Shown here one piece after another: positions 17,538-27,372 of a DNA stretch of 64,000 nt (within the stretch, counting starts at the first letter, position 1; each line of letters begins with the position of its first letter). The notes below the pieces were generated by a model. It was not told the origin of the DNA. It did not search any database and was given only the letters and a program-made list of their open reading frames with translations. A program made the translations under genes and the position numbers. Source of the stretch: DASCOT01 sp965197275. GTDB lineage: Bacteria; Acidobacteriota; UBA890; WLXD01. The stretch is taken from positions 260,355 to 324,354 of the forward strand of contig CBDAMQ010000026.1 of assembly GCA_965197275.1 (NCBI GenBank). Direction: 5' to 3'.

Positions 17538-18347
17538 ATGTTCGACCGGCGACTCGTACTGGAGTCATTGCGCACCCTTTCGCGTCGCTATTTCGTCATG
17601 CAGTACCGTTGTCCGGACATCGCCGCCGAGTGCCTCCCCGGCCACTTCGTGATGATCTCGGCGAGCGACGCGATCGATCCTCTCCTGCGTCGACCCATGG
17701 CGATCTACCGCATCGTTCGTGAGGCTGGGGCCGCAGTGGGGTTTACCTTGCTGGTCGAGCGCACAGGCCGCGGTACGACGCTGATGGCGCAGGCTCGACC
17801 CGGCGACGTGGCGAGCGTTCTTGGCCCGCTCGGTAAGCCGTTCCGTCTGCCGCCTGCGGCCAGACTCGAAGATCACGAGGAGCTTCTGGTTATGGGCGGT
17901 GTCGGCGCGGCACCATTCCCGCTGCTGGCCGAGGTCCTCGTGAGTCTCGGTGCCCGGGTTCGGGCCTTCGTCGGCGGTCGTAGTCGCGAGGACCTGTTGT
18001 GCGAAGACGATTTCGCACAGCTGGAAGTACCTGTCCGCGTCGCGACCGACGACGGGTCGGCTGGCCACCATGGGTTCGTGACCGGCGCGCTCGAGACGCA
18101 TCTTCGAAACGCCAGCGGTTCGGCGCGCATCTATTCCTGTGGCCCCATTCCGATGATGAAGGCCGTCGACGAGGTGGCGGTTCGGCATGGCTGCGAGCAT
18201 CAGGTAAGCCTCGAAGCGCCGATGGCCTGCGGCATCGGCGTGTGCCTGTCATGCGTTGTTCCGGTCGCGGTCGGCGATGGGTGGCGGTACCAGCGCATCT
18301 GTCGCGAGGGGCCGGTGTTCGAAACTGACCAGCTGGGCTGGCGATGA
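17538..18347 (+). CDS. pyrK: Dihydroorotate dehydrogenase B electron-transfer subunit
   Basis: FAD and [2Fe-2S] subunit that passes electrons from PyrD to NAD+ (269 residues). The N-terminal ferredoxin-reductase FAD domain (about 1-105) has LLRRPMAIYRI. The NAD-binding region (about 115-215) has MGGVGAAPFPLLAE and YSCGPIPMMKAV. The cluster ligands Cys231, Cys236, Cys239 and Cys255 are all present in CGIGVCLSC...C. The ATG at 17538 follows a weak promoter closely. The stop overlaps pyrD as ATGA. Confidence 0.93.
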   Translation: MFDRRLVLESLRTLSRRYFVMQYRCPDIAAECLPGHFVMISASDAIDPLLRRPMAIYRIVREAGAAVGFTLLVERTGRGTTLMAQARPGDVASVLGPLGKPFRLPPAARLEDHEELLVMGGVGAAPFPLLAEVLVSLGARVRAFVGGRSREDLLCEDDFAQLEVPVRVATDDGSAGHHGFVTGALETHLRNASGSARIYSCGPIPMMKAVDEVAVRHGCEHQVSLEAPMACGIGVCLSCVVPVAVGDGWRYQRICREGPVFETDQLGWR

Positions 18348-19282
18348 GCGGTTCGAAGCCATCCGTCGACCTCCAGGTGGCGGTGGGTGCTATCGAGCTG
18401 AGCAACCCGATGCTGCTGGCGTCGGGAACGGTCGGATATGGCGAGGAGATGGCGGAGCTCATCGATCTGAACGGTCTCGGCGGTATCGTCGTCAAGGGCC
18501 TGTCGCTGGAGCCGGAGCGCGGCAACACTCCGCAGCGAATTGCCGAGGTTCCGGGCGGCATGCTGAACTCGATCGGCTTGCAGAATGTCGGGGCAGAGGC
18601 CTTCGTGCGCGACAAGTTGCCATTTCTGCGCCAGTTCGATTTGAAGGTAATCGCCAACATCTGGGGCAGGACGGTGGAGGAGTACGTCGGTGTCGCCGCC
18701 CGATTGGACTCGGCCGACGGTGTTCACGCGCTCGAGCTCAACGTCTCGTGTCCGAACATCGAGGAAGGCGGAATCAGCTTCGGCACCGATCCGGTGCAGA
18801 TCCATTCGGTCACCGCGGCGGTCCGTGCTGCCACCGACAAGCCGCTGTGGGTGAAGCTCGCTCCCGGGGTGACGGACATCGGGGTGATGGCCCGCGCCGC
18901 CGAGGAGGCGGGCGCTGACGCGCTCTCGGTGGCTAATACCATCCGCGGGATGGCCATCGACGCAGGACGGCGTAGGCCACTCCTGGCCACGATTTACGGT
19001 GGGCTTTCCGGTCCTGCCCTGTTTCCGATCGCGTTGTATTTACTTTACGAAGTATCTCTTGTCTCATCATTGCCTTTAATAGGCATTGGTGGCGTATCTG
19101 AGCTAGATCATGTGCTCCAGTATCTGATCGTGGGCGCAACGGCAGTTCAGATCGGCACAGCGAACTTTTACGATCCGACGGCATCACAGCGGTTGGTGAC
19201 CGAGCTGGCGAGATGGTGTGGGGATGAAGAGATTCACTCGATTCGCTGGGTTATCGGTTCTCTCCAAGTGGGTGAGCCATGA
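18344..19282 (+). CDS. pyrD: Dihydroorotate dehydrogenase B catalytic subunit
   Basis: FMN TIM-barrel enzyme oxidising dihydroorotate (312 residues). Seen: NPMLLASGTVGYG, the catalytic-loop segment NVSCPNIEEGG, LWVKLAPGVTDI, and the FMN phosphate motif GIGGVSELDHVLQYLIVGATAVQIGTANF. Class 1B is indicated by the paired pyrK. Oddity: bases 19034-19081 are AT-rich (14 of 48 are G or C) and use TTA, CTT, TCA and ATA codons that are rare elsewhere here. The frame is intact and the protein motif conserved, so this looks like a recombined patch rather than damage. Confidence 0.93.
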   Translation: MSGSKPSVDLQVAVGAIELSNPMLLASGTVGYGEEMAELIDLNGLGGIVVKGLSLEPERGNTPQRIAEVPGGMLNSIGLQNVGAEAFVRDKLPFLRQFDLKVIANIWGRTVEEYVGVAARLDSADGVHALELNVSCPNIEEGGISFGTDPVQIHSVTAAVRAATDKPLWVKLAPGVTDIGVMARAAEEAGADALSVANTIRGMAIDAGRRRPLLATIYGGLSGPALFPIALYLLYEVSLVSSLPLIGIGGVSELDHVLQYLIVGATAVQIGTANFYDPTASQRLVTELARWCGDEEIHSIRWVIGSLQVGEP

Positions 19283-19685
19283 AACCACGGCGGATGTGTC
19301 GCATCGGTCGCTGGCAGCGATCGCGGGTGTCGTTTTGACGCTGGCTGCGAGCGGTTGTGCAGCCCAACTTCGGCCCACAGCGCGGCCCGGATGGCACGCC
19401 TCGGAGATGGTCGCATCGTGGTACGGGCACAAGTACCATGGGCGCCAGACGGCTAGCGGCGCGGTGTTCGACATGTACGCGATGACCGCGGCGCACAAGA
19501 CGCTGCCGTTTGGGACGCGGTTGCGGGTAACACACCCTCGCAATCGACGCTCCGTTGTCGTCGAGGTCAACGACCGGGGACCCTTCATCAAGGGACGCGA
19601 CCTGGATCTGTCGATGGGAGCCGCACAGGCATTGGCGATGGTTGACGAGGGAGTCGCTCGGGTGCAGATCGAGCGAATGAATTGA
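19224..19685 (+). CDS. rlpA: RlpA-family septal-ring lytic transglycosylase-like lipoprotein
   Basis: Predicted outer-membrane lipoprotein with a double-psi beta-barrel domain; RlpA cleaves naked glycan strands at division sites in studied bacteria. From ATG 19224 it has 153 residues. The lipobox LAASGC follows a hydrophobic run (AAIAGVVLTLAASGC). The barrel region has VASWYGHKYHGRQTASG, TAAHKTLPFGTRLRVTHP and VVEVNDRGPF. There is no SPOR domain. The leader before the lipobox is long from 19224; a GTG at 19272 would give a more usual signal peptide, so the start is uncertain. It overlaps the pyrD end and the pyrF start. Confidence 0.85.
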   Translation: MKRFTRFAGLSVLSKWVSHETTADVSHRSLAAIAGVVLTLAASGCAAQLRPTARPGWHASEMVASWYGHKYHGRQTASGAVFDMYAMTAAHKTLPFGTRLRVTHPRNRRSVVVEVNDRGPFIKGRDLDLSMGAAQALAMVDEGVARVQIERMN

Positions 19686-20389
19686 GCCGGCCGCGACTTG
19701 TCGTCGCGATGGATGTTGCCGACGCGGATCGCGCCCGCGAAGTTGCTGAGACCCTGCGCGGGCACGCCGACGTCCTGAAGGTCGGCCTCGAGCTCTTTAC
19801 CGCCCAGGGGCCTGGCCTGGTGCGCGATCTGATGTCGATGGGTTGGGGGATCTTCCTCGACTTGAAAGTGCACGATATTCCGGCGACCGCAGCCGGCGCG
19901 GTTCGGGCCGCCGCAGATCTCGAGGTGGAGTTGCTCACTCTGCATACGAGCGGCGGCCGCAAGATGCTCGAGGCCGCGGTGGCGGCGCGCTCCGAGAGCC
20001 GTCTGCCGCGGCTGCTCGGCGTGACGGTGCTCACGAGCCTTTCCGCCGAGGATCTGACGGCCGTGGGGCTCCTCGATGATCCGGCTTCGTTGGTCGAACG
20101 ACGCTGCCAACTGGCCCACGATTGCGGTTGCGACGGTGTGGTAGCCTCGGTTCGAGAGGCTGCCTCGATCCGCGCGCGATGGGGGCCGGAGTTTCTCGTC
20201 GTCACCCCCGGGATCCGCCCTGTCGGCGCCGATGTAGACGATCAGGCCCGCGTTGCCACGCCGGCCGCCGCGGTGGCCGCCGGGGCCGACTATCTGGTCG
20301 TCGGACGCCCGATTCTGCAGGCTGAGGACCCGGTGGCGGCGGCGGCCGCGATTCGTGTCTCGATGGAGTCGGAGTCTGTTGCAGACTGA
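19682..20389 (+). CDS. pyrF: Orotidine 5'-phosphate decarboxylase
   Basis: Last step to UMP (235 residues). The catalytic array DLKVHDIP is at 60-67 (Asp60, Lys62, Asp65). TPGIRP and the phosphate-binding YLVVGRPI segment are near the C-terminus. It starts at a TTG that overlaps the rlpA stop as TTGA, so it is translationally coupled. Together with pyrB, C, D, E and K it completes the pathway from carbamoyl phosphate to UMP; carAB is not in the window. Confidence 0.94.
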   Translation: MSRPRLVVAMDVADADRAREVAETLRGHADVLKVGLELFTAQGPGLVRDLMSMGWGIFLDLKVHDIPATAAGAVRAAADLEVELLTLHTSGGRKMLEAAVAARSESRLPRLLGVTVLTSLSAEDLTAVGLLDDPASLVERRCQLAHDCGCDGVVASVREAASIRARWGPEFLVVTPGIRPVGADVDDQARVATPAAAVAAGADYLVVGRPILQAEDPVAAAAAIRVSMESESVAD

Positions 20390-21152
20390 GCGTAGCGTCG
20401 GCGATTCTTCACCCGTACGTGAGACCAGCTCGCTGAATTCTCTCGAGCGGCGCATCGCCTACGAATTCGATGATCGATCGCTGCTGGTGCGGGCACTGAC
20501 CCACCGCTCGTTCGCCAACGAACAGGCCGCCGGCGTCGACGACAACGAGGTTCTCGAGTTCCTCGGTGACGCCGTGCTCGGGCTGATCGTCAGCGACCTC
20601 CTGTGCCGTCGATATCCGTCGCTGAACGAAGGACAGATGTCCAAGCTCAAGTCCTTCCTGGTCTCGGCAGATACGCTCGCCGGCCTTGCAGAAGAGCTCG
20701 GCCTCGGGCAGTTCGTTTTCCTCGGCCGCGGCGAAGAGAAAACCGCCGGCCGTAGCAAGAACTCGATCCTGGCGAACTCCTTCGAGGCGTTGATAGCGGC
20801 GATGTACATGGACGGTGGGCTCGACAGCGCCGCCGAGTTCGTCCTGGCGCGCGTCGAGCCACTCATCGGGCCGGCTGCCGATCAGCTGCCGCCCACGCGT
20901 GACTTCAAGTCGGCGCTGCAGGAGCACCTGCAGGCGTCCGGGCTACCGTTGCCGTTATACGAGGTGGTCGACGAGGTAGGGCCCGACCACCAGAAGACGT
21001 TCCTGGTCCAGGTGAGCGCCGGCGCCGATCAGAGTGCCGTGGGCCGGGGAAGCACCAAGAAGCGCGCCGAACAGGTCGCGGCGAGGATGCTGCTGGAGCC
21101 CCTGCTGGAGCGGCATGAGCCTCCCGACGAGCTGCTTGCGGCCAGTGACTAG
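20379..21152 (+). CDS. rnc: Ribonuclease III
   Basis: Double-strand RNA endonuclease for rRNA and mRNA processing (257 residues from TTG 20379). The signature NEVLEFLGDAVL is at about 56-67, followed by KSFLVSADTLAGLAEELGLG and the second acidic site NSFEALIAAMYMDGG. The C-terminal dsRNA-binding domain (about 172-245) begins DFKSALQEHLQASG and ends with STKKRAEQVAARMLL. No ATG exists before the conserved core, and TTG 20379 overlaps the pyrF stop. The 3' end overlaps the convergent mnmA by 4 bases. Confidence 0.92.
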   Translation: MQTERSVGDSSPVRETSSLNSLERRIAYEFDDRSLLVRALTHRSFANEQAAGVDDNEVLEFLGDAVLGLIVSDLLCRRYPSLNEGQMSKLKSFLVSADTLAGLAEELGLGQFVFLGRGEEKTAGRSKNSILANSFEALIAAMYMDGGLDSAAEFVLARVEPLIGPAADQLPPTRDFKSALQEHLQASGLPLPLYEVVDEVGPDHQKTFLVQVSAGADQSAVGRGSTKKRAEQVAARMLLEPLLERHEPPDELLAASD

Positions 21153-22234
21153 GCTGCCGGCTGGCGCGTGATCCACCCGCCGCCGAGGAGGAGATCACCG
21201 TCGTAGAACGCGACTCCTTGCCCCGGGGCGACCGCGGACTGAGGTTCCGCGAACGTTACCTGATATCGGTCTCCCGGCCTCGGGGTGACGATGGCTTCGG
21301 CCTCACTATGGCGGTGGCGAATGCGTGCCCTGATTCGCAAAGGGGCGGCGGGGGCGTCGATGGCGAGCCAGTTGCAACGCTCCGCCAGCAGGGTTGTAGT
21401 CTGCAGCCCGGAGCGCGGCCCGACTGTGAGGCTGGCTGTCTGGGCGTCGATATCGAGCACGTAGCGCTTGTCGGCGCTAGAAATGCCAAGGCCGCGTCGC
21501 TGACCGACGGTGAACCGGTGGACACCGTTCGCCTGCCCGAGCGACCGGCCGTCGGCGTCGCGGATAGTTATCGGTTGCTCTGCCGCGGCGGGTCGGTGGC
21601 GTTCGATGAACGCGTTCTTGTCGCCGTCGGGGATGAAGCATAGCTCGTAGCTCTCGGGCTTGTCGGCGACGCACAGGTCGAGACGACGCGCCTGGTCCCG
21701 GACCTGGTCCTTGTCCAGACCCCCAATCGGAAACCTGACGTCGCGCAGCTGCTCGGCAGGGACATCGAACAGGAAATACGACTGGTCCTTGGCCGCGTCG
21801 ACGCCCTTGCGTAGCTGCGGCCGGCCGCCGTGCTCGCCGAGTTGCGCGTAGTGCCCGGTAGCCAGTGAATCTGCCCCGAGGCTGCGCGCCAGTCGCCGAA
21901 GCAGCCCGAACTTGACTCGGCGGTTGCAGCGAATACACGGGCTCGGCGTGTCGCCGGCCTCATAAGAATCGAGGAACGGCTCGATGATCTCGGATCGGAA
22001 CGCCGCCGTATGGTCGAAGACGTAGTGCGGAAAATCGAGGTGTGCGGCCACCGCCCGAGCGTCGGCGATATCGGCCGGAGAGCAGCAACGCCCGAGTCCC
22101 CGCGCGCCGTTGGTCTCGCTGTAGTCCCAGAGCTGCAACGTGAGCCCTACAACCTCGTGTCCGTCCTGGCACAGGATCGCCGCGGCGGCACTCGAGTCCA
22201 CACCGCCGCTCATTGCCACCGCTATACGCCCCAT
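21149..22234 (-). CDS. mnmA: tRNA-specific 2-thiouridylase MnmA
   Basis: Puts sulfur on U34 of Lys, Glu and Gln tRNAs, using persulfide from a cysteine desulfurase (361 residues). PP-loop SGGVDSS is at 9-15. Catalytic cysteines are Cys100 (in SPCIRCN) and Cys199 (in LCFIPDG). FTVGQRRGLGI and the C-terminal barrel are present. The ATG at 22234 is one base after the stop of the upstream cysteine desulfurase gene, so the sulfur donor and user form one operon. Confidence 0.95.
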   Translation of the reverse strand: MGRIAVAMSGGVDSSAAAAILCQDGHEVVGLTLQLWDYSETNGARGLGRCCSPADIADARAVAAHLDFPHYVFDHTAAFRSEIIEPFLDSYEAGDTPSPCIRCNRRVKFGLLRRLARSLGADSLATGHYAQLGEHGGRPQLRKGVDAAKDQSYFLFDVPAEQLRDVRFPIGGLDKDQVRDQARRLDLCVADKPESYELCFIPDGDKNAFIERHRPAAAEQPITIRDADGRSLGQANGVHRFTVGQRRGLGISSADKRYVLDIDAQTASLTVGPRSGLQTTTLLAERCNWLAIDAPAAPLRIRARIRHRHSEAEAIVTPRPGDRYQVTFAEPQSAVAPGQGVAFYDGDLLLGGGWITRQPAA

Positions 22235-22235
22235 C

Positions 22236-23393
22236 TTAGACCTCCACCGCCGGCAGAGCGCTCGCGGTCGCCGCCTGGACACACTGCACAATGCGCGCCG
22301 CCAGTCCTGCCGTCTGCTGGCGCACTGTTTCGTAGCCCAGCGACAGCCGCAGCGCCCCGCTCTGGTAGTGCTGCGGTACGGCGAGCGCCTCGAGCACCGG
22401 CGACGCATGCGCGACGCCGCTGGCGCAGGCCGACCCGGCCGATGCCGCGATGCCCTCCAAATCCAGGCAGGCGACCAGTAGATCGCCGGGGCAGTCAGCA
22501 AAGCACAGGTGGATCGTGTTGGGCAGACGCGGGGCGTTGGGCACCGTGACACGCACGTCGGCCGCCGATGCGACGATCTCTGCGGTGAGCGTGCTCGCCA
22601 GCACGCCGATGCGCTCGGCTTCGGCACGATGGCGGGCGCGGGCGCGCGCGCAGGCGGCGCCAAAGCCGGCGATGAGGCCGGTGGGCTCGGTGCCAGCGCG
22701 CCATCCACGCTGCTGGCCGCCACCGCGCAGCAGCGGAGTGAGATCGAGCGGGCGGCGCAGAACCAGGGCCCCGATACCCGGAGGACCGCCAATCTTGTGG
22801 CCCGAGAGGCTCAGCATGTCGACTCCCTCGAGTAGATTCTCGAGGTCCAGCCAGGCGGCGGCCTGCACCGCATCACAGTGCAACGGGATACCGCGCTCAT
22901 TGGCCAGCGCGGCAACCTGGCGAATCGGCTGGAGGGTGCCGGTCTCGTTGTTCGCCGCCATGATCGAGATCAGCACCGTATCGTCCCGCAGCGCCGCCGC
23001 TACGGCCTCTGGGTCAGTCCGTCCCTCGCGGTCGACCGACACGCGCGTCGTTTCCACCCCGAACGTCTGCAGCGCCTCGGCCGGCTCGAGCACCGCAGGG
23101 TGCTCGATCGCCGAGACCACCAGATGGCCTCCCGGGGGCCATCCCAGCAACCCGGTGACCGCCAGATTGTCAGCCTCAGTGCCGCCGCTGGTGAACACCA
23201 CGTCCAGACCGCCACATAGGTCGAGCACCTGCTGGCGGGCGATCTCCACCGCGGCTCGGGCTCGCTGACCGTCGCGGTGAATGCTCGACGGGTTGGCGGC
23301 CGCGTTGCCTAGCCAGGGTTCCATCGCCGTGCGGACCTCGGGAGCCAGGGGGGCGGTGGCGTTGTAGTCGAGATAGACGCGCGAACCGTGCAT
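22236..23393 (-). CDS. Cysteine desulfurase (NifS/IscS family)
   Basis: PLP enzyme that removes sulfur from cysteine as a protein persulfide (385 residues). The N-terminal YLDYNATAPL block, HCDAVQAA, and the PLP lysine Lys200 in SGHKIGGPPGIGAL are present. The active-site cysteine Cys323 is in SAGSACASG. The ATG at 23393 fits the family start; an in-frame ATG 11 codons earlier is less likely. It directly precedes mnmA, so tRNA thiolation is the likely main use; it could also feed Fe-S assembly (nfuA lies far away at 50.8 kb). Confidence 0.93.
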   Translation of the reverse strand: MHGSRVYLDYNATAPLAPEVRTAMEPWLGNAAANPSSIHRDGQRARAAVEIARQQVLDLCGGLDVVFTSGGTEADNLAVTGLLGWPPGGHLVVSAIEHPAVLEPAEALQTFGVETTRVSVDREGRTDPEAVAAALRDDTVLISIMAANNETGTLQPIRQVAALANERGIPLHCDAVQAAAWLDLENLLEGVDMLSLSGHKIGGPPGIGALVLRRPLDLTPLLRGGGQQRGWRAGTEPTGLIAGFGAACARARARHRAEAERIGVLASTLTAEIVASAADVRVTVPNAPRLPNTIHLCFADCPGDLLVACLDLEGIAASAGSACASGVAHASPVLEALAVPQHYQSGALRLSLGYETVRQQTAGLAARIVQCVQAATASALPAVEV

Positions 23394-23525
23394 TGTGTGA
23401 GCATGCCACGCCTCCCCTAGGGGCAAAAGACACGGCCGAGCGGCCGAGCGGTTGCGTGGTAGCCTCAGTTCCCGACGTTTTGCACTTAGTCCGGTCCTGC
23501 AGTGTCCCGCCCGAGGTTCGAGCCC

Positions 23526-24692
23526 ATGACCGAATTCGAAGCGCTCGATTTCTACGCGCTTGACGAGCTGCTTTCCGATGAGCAGAAGCTCGTGCGCGAC
23601 ACCGTCCGGCGGTTCGTGGCCGAACGGTGCTTACCGATCATCGAAGAGCATCAAGCGAAGGGGGAGTTCCCCAGCGAGCTGATCGCGCCCATCGCAGAGC
23701 TCGACCTGCTGGGAGCCAACCTGCCTGAGGAGTACGGCTGCGCCGGCCTGGAGAGCAGCACCTACGGGCTCATCATGCAGGAGCTCGAACGGGGCGACTC
23801 CGGTATCCGGTCCTTCGTCTCGGTGCAGGGCGCCTTGTGCATGTATCCGATCTTCGAGTTCGGCTCCGAGGAACAGCGTCGACGCTGGCTGCCGGACATG
23901 GCGAAGGCCAAGGTGATCGGCTGTTTCGGCCTCACTGAGCCCGACGCCGGCTCGGACCCTGGCGCGATGCGGACGCGCGCCGTTCGCGATGGCGACGAGT
24001 GGGTGCTCAACGGCGTCAAGATGTGGATCACGAACGGCACGATGGCGCATATCGCCATCGTCTGGGCCGTCACCGACGACGGTATCCGCGGATTCATCGT
24101 GCCTACCGATACGCCGGGGTTTCAGGCCCTCCACGTAAAGGGCAAGTACTCGCTACGAGCGTCTGACACGGCCGAGCTCGTTCTGGAGGACGTTCGTTTG
24201 CCGGCCGACGCCGTGCTGCCCGGGTCCGGCGGCCTCAAGTCGCCGCTCATGTGCCTCAATCAGGCTCGTTTCGGGATTGCCTGGGGCGCGGTCGGCGCGG
24301 CGCAGGCGTGCTTCGATGAGGCGTTGCGGTACGCTGGCAACCGTATCGTCTTCGACACACCGATCGCGTCCAAACAGCTCATCCAGGGACTGCTAGCCGA
24401 TATGGCGTCGGAGATCACCAAGGCGCAACTGCTGTGCTGGCGCGTGGGACAACTCAAGGATGCCGGCAAGGTCAAACCGTGGCAGATATCGATGGCGAAG
24501 CGCAATAACGTGCGCATGGCGCTGGAGACCGCCCGTCGGTGTCGCGAGATACTGGGCGGCAACGGTATCCTCGACGAGTATCAGGTGTTCCGTCATCTGG
24601 TGAACCTGGAGACCGTCTACACGTATGAGGGGACGCACCAGGTACACACCCTGATCATCGGTCAGGCGCTCACCGGGGTGTCCGCGTTTTGA
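23526..24692 (+). CDS. Acyl-CoA dehydrogenase, glutaryl-CoA-dehydrogenase-like
   Basis: FAD-dependent acyl-CoA dehydrogenase of 388 residues. The middle-domain FAD segment CFGLTEPDAGSDPGAMRTRA and WITNG are present. The C-terminal YEGTHQVHTLIIGQALTG carries the glutamate that acts as catalytic base in this subgroup, which includes glutaryl-CoA dehydrogenase. Decarboxylation to crotonyl-CoA is inferred from similarity only; thiolase and 3-hydroxyacyl-CoA dehydrogenase genes 9 kb away could continue such a route. The start is ATG 23526; a GTG eight codons earlier (23502) is possible. Confidence 0.85.
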   Translation: MTEFEALDFYALDELLSDEQKLVRDTVRRFVAERCLPIIEEHQAKGEFPSELIAPIAELDLLGANLPEEYGCAGLESSTYGLIMQELERGDSGIRSFVSVQGALCMYPIFEFGSEEQRRRWLPDMAKAKVIGCFGLTEPDAGSDPGAMRTRAVRDGDEWVLNGVKMWITNGTMAHIAIVWAVTDDGIRGFIVPTDTPGFQALHVKGKYSLRASDTAELVLEDVRLPADAVLPGSGGLKSPLMCLNQARFGIAWGAVGAAQACFDEALRYAGNRIVFDTPIASKQLIQGLLADMASEITKAQLLCWRVGQLKDAGKVKPWQISMAKRNNVRMALETARRCREILGGNGILDEYQVFRHLVNLETVYTYEGTHQVHTLIIGQALTGVSAF

Positions 24693-24719
24693 TGGCGCTC
24701 TACCTCCAGGCGGTCCTCG

Positions 24720-24749
24720 TTGACCCTGTTGCGGCGACGTTGCTAGAGT
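24720..24749 (+). promoter_or_regulatory. Promoter upstream of tRNA-Gly
   Basis: TTGACC (24720-24725), an 18-base spacer and TAGAGT (24744-24749). The tRNA begins 33 bases after the -10, a normal distance for a tRNA precursor leader. Confidence 0.5.
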
Positions 24750-24782
24750 CATCGCTTCATGGTGCCGGTGCTACCACGCTCC

Positions 24783-24855
24783 GCGGGTATAGCTCAGTTG
24801 GTAGAGCGTCGGCTTCCCAAGCCGAAGGCCACGGGTTCGAGCCCCGTTACCCGCT
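24783..24855 (+). tRNA. tRNA-Gly (anticodon CCC)
   Basis: A cloverleaf can be drawn: acceptor GCGGGTA pairs with TACCCGC, D arm GCTC/GAGC, anticodon stem TCGGC/GCCGA with loop TTCCCAA (anticodon CCC), T arm CGGG-TTCGAGC-CCCG, discriminator T. The 3' CCA is not encoded. It is transcribed towards the bactofilin gene. Confidence 0.92.
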
Positions 24856-24920
24856 CTTGACATCGTCTGCCAGCGTCTCCCGGTGGCCAACGAGCGCTGC
24901 GTCCAACTATCGAGGACACC

Positions 24921-25258
24921 ATGTCGGACAAGGCGAGTAGCGCCCGTTCCTATCTGGGCCCGGGTTGCGTTTTCGAGGGAGATATCCGTGGGAGCGGGTC
25001 GCTCGAGTGCCATGGCACCGTCACCGGTACGGTGACACTCGATGGCGAAGTGGTGATCGGCGAGCGCGGGCGCGCCAAGGCGACCTTGTGCGGCGACCGG
25101 ATCGTGGTCGACGGCTATCTGGATGGCGACGCAAGCGGTCTGCAGAAGGTCGAGGTCGGGGCGACCGGCCAGGTCACCGGCGACATCCGGGCGCCATCGG
25201 TGGCTTTTGCCGAGGGGGCGCTCTTCGAGGGCAACTTAGAGATGCGGGCCACGAAGGA

Positions 25259-25262
<4 letters not shown>
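24921..25262 (+). CDS. Bactofilin (polymer-forming cytoskeletal protein)
   Basis: Short bactofilin of 113 residues. The glycine/valine-rich repeating pattern (GSLECHGTVTGTVTLDGEVVIGE, VDGYLDGDASG, GATGQVTGDIRAPSVAFAEGALFEGNLEM) fits the right-handed beta-helix that self-assembles into filaments. Relatives act in cell shape, stalks, or positioning of cell-wall enzymes. The N- and C-terminal tails are very short. The stop overlaps the ald start. Confidence 0.87.
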
Positions 25263-26371
<1,109 letters not shown>

Positions 26372-26387
26372 GTGCCCAGAGAACGGG

Positions 26388-27188
26388 ATGAGCTCTGACA
26401 GGCGGGCTACGCAGCTTCGGGTGCTCCTGGACGGAGATCTTCCCGGGGCCGCCAACATGGCCATCGACGACGCGTTGCTGCAAGGTTCTGCGGCGCACCA
26501 GTACAGCATGCGCTGGTACGCGTGGACGCGGCCAACGGTCTCGCTCGGCTATGCGCAGCAGTGGCGCGACGGATTCGATCCGCGTCGGGCCAGACGGCTG
26601 GGTGTCGACCTGGTTCGGCGCCGCACCGGGGGCCGCGCTGTCCTCCATGCCGGCGAGCTCACCTACGCGATCACGGGCCCGACCGAGTCGGGCCCGTTCG
26701 CCGGCGGCGTATTGCCGACGTATGAGGTCATCGCCGGCGGCATGGTGGTCGGATTGCGGCGCCTTGGCGCCGACGTTCGGCTGGTTCGTGCGCGCGGTCG
26801 ACGCGGGCGCGATCAACCGGGCGCGTGCTTCGCTGCCAGGGCCCTGCACGAGGTCGTCGGCGACGGGCGCAAGCTGCTCGGAAGCGCCCAGCGCCGACGG
26901 GCGGGTCGGGTGCTGCAGCATGGCTCATTGCCGCTGCTGCCGCCGGACCCGATGCTGTGGAGCGTGCTCGGTAGCACCGGACCCGGCGCGGCGCGGGGGA
27001 CAGTGGGGCTTTATGAGCTGTTGCCGGGACGACCGGGCCGGCGGAGGATCGCCACGACGTTGTCGCAGGCGGTCGCCGAAGCCCTCGGCCTGGTCCCTCA
27101 CGTCGGCCGCTTGAGCCGCGCCGAGCGCGTTGCCGCGGCACGTCGGCGGAAGCTCTACATCGATCACCGTCACACGCTGCGGCACTGA
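26388..27188 (+). CDS. lipM: Octanoyltransferase LipM / lipoate-protein ligase family
   Basis: BPL/LplA/LipB-fold enzyme of 266 residues. LipM moves octanoyl groups from acyl carrier protein to GcvH. The acyl-binding RRRTGGRAVLHAGELTYAI segment is at 77-95. Cys147 in GACFAARALHEVVGDG matches the catalytic Cys of LipM/LipL, and Lys162 lies in the GRKLLGSAQ motif. The cysteine favours LipM over an ATP-using LplA, but only assay could settle it. No lipA or gcv gene is nearby. Confidence 0.8.
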   Translation: MSSDRRATQLRVLLDGDLPGAANMAIDDALLQGSAAHQYSMRWYAWTRPTVSLGYAQQWRDGFDPRRARRLGVDLVRRRTGGRAVLHAGELTYAITGPTESGPFAGGVLPTYEVIAGGMVVGLRRLGADVRLVRARGRRGRDQPGACFAARALHEVVGDGRKLLGSAQRRRAGRVLQHGSLPLLPPDPMLWSVLGSTGPGAARGTVGLYELLPGRPGRRRIATTLSQAVAEALGLVPHVGRLSRAERVAAARRRKLYIDHRHTLRH

Positions 27189-27372
27189 TCATCGGCCGTG
27201 CTGGGGCCGACAAGGGCGTGCTATTCTCATTCTCGAGGGGTTGCGAGGGCGCGTAACCTTAAGGGCACGTGGGTTTGTAGACGTGGGCTGGCGGCGCACA
27301 TGGGCCACAGCCCGTCCGGGTCCCCGTCACGGTCCCGTGGCCCGGCGGTCACCTCTGAGCGCGCACGATCGA

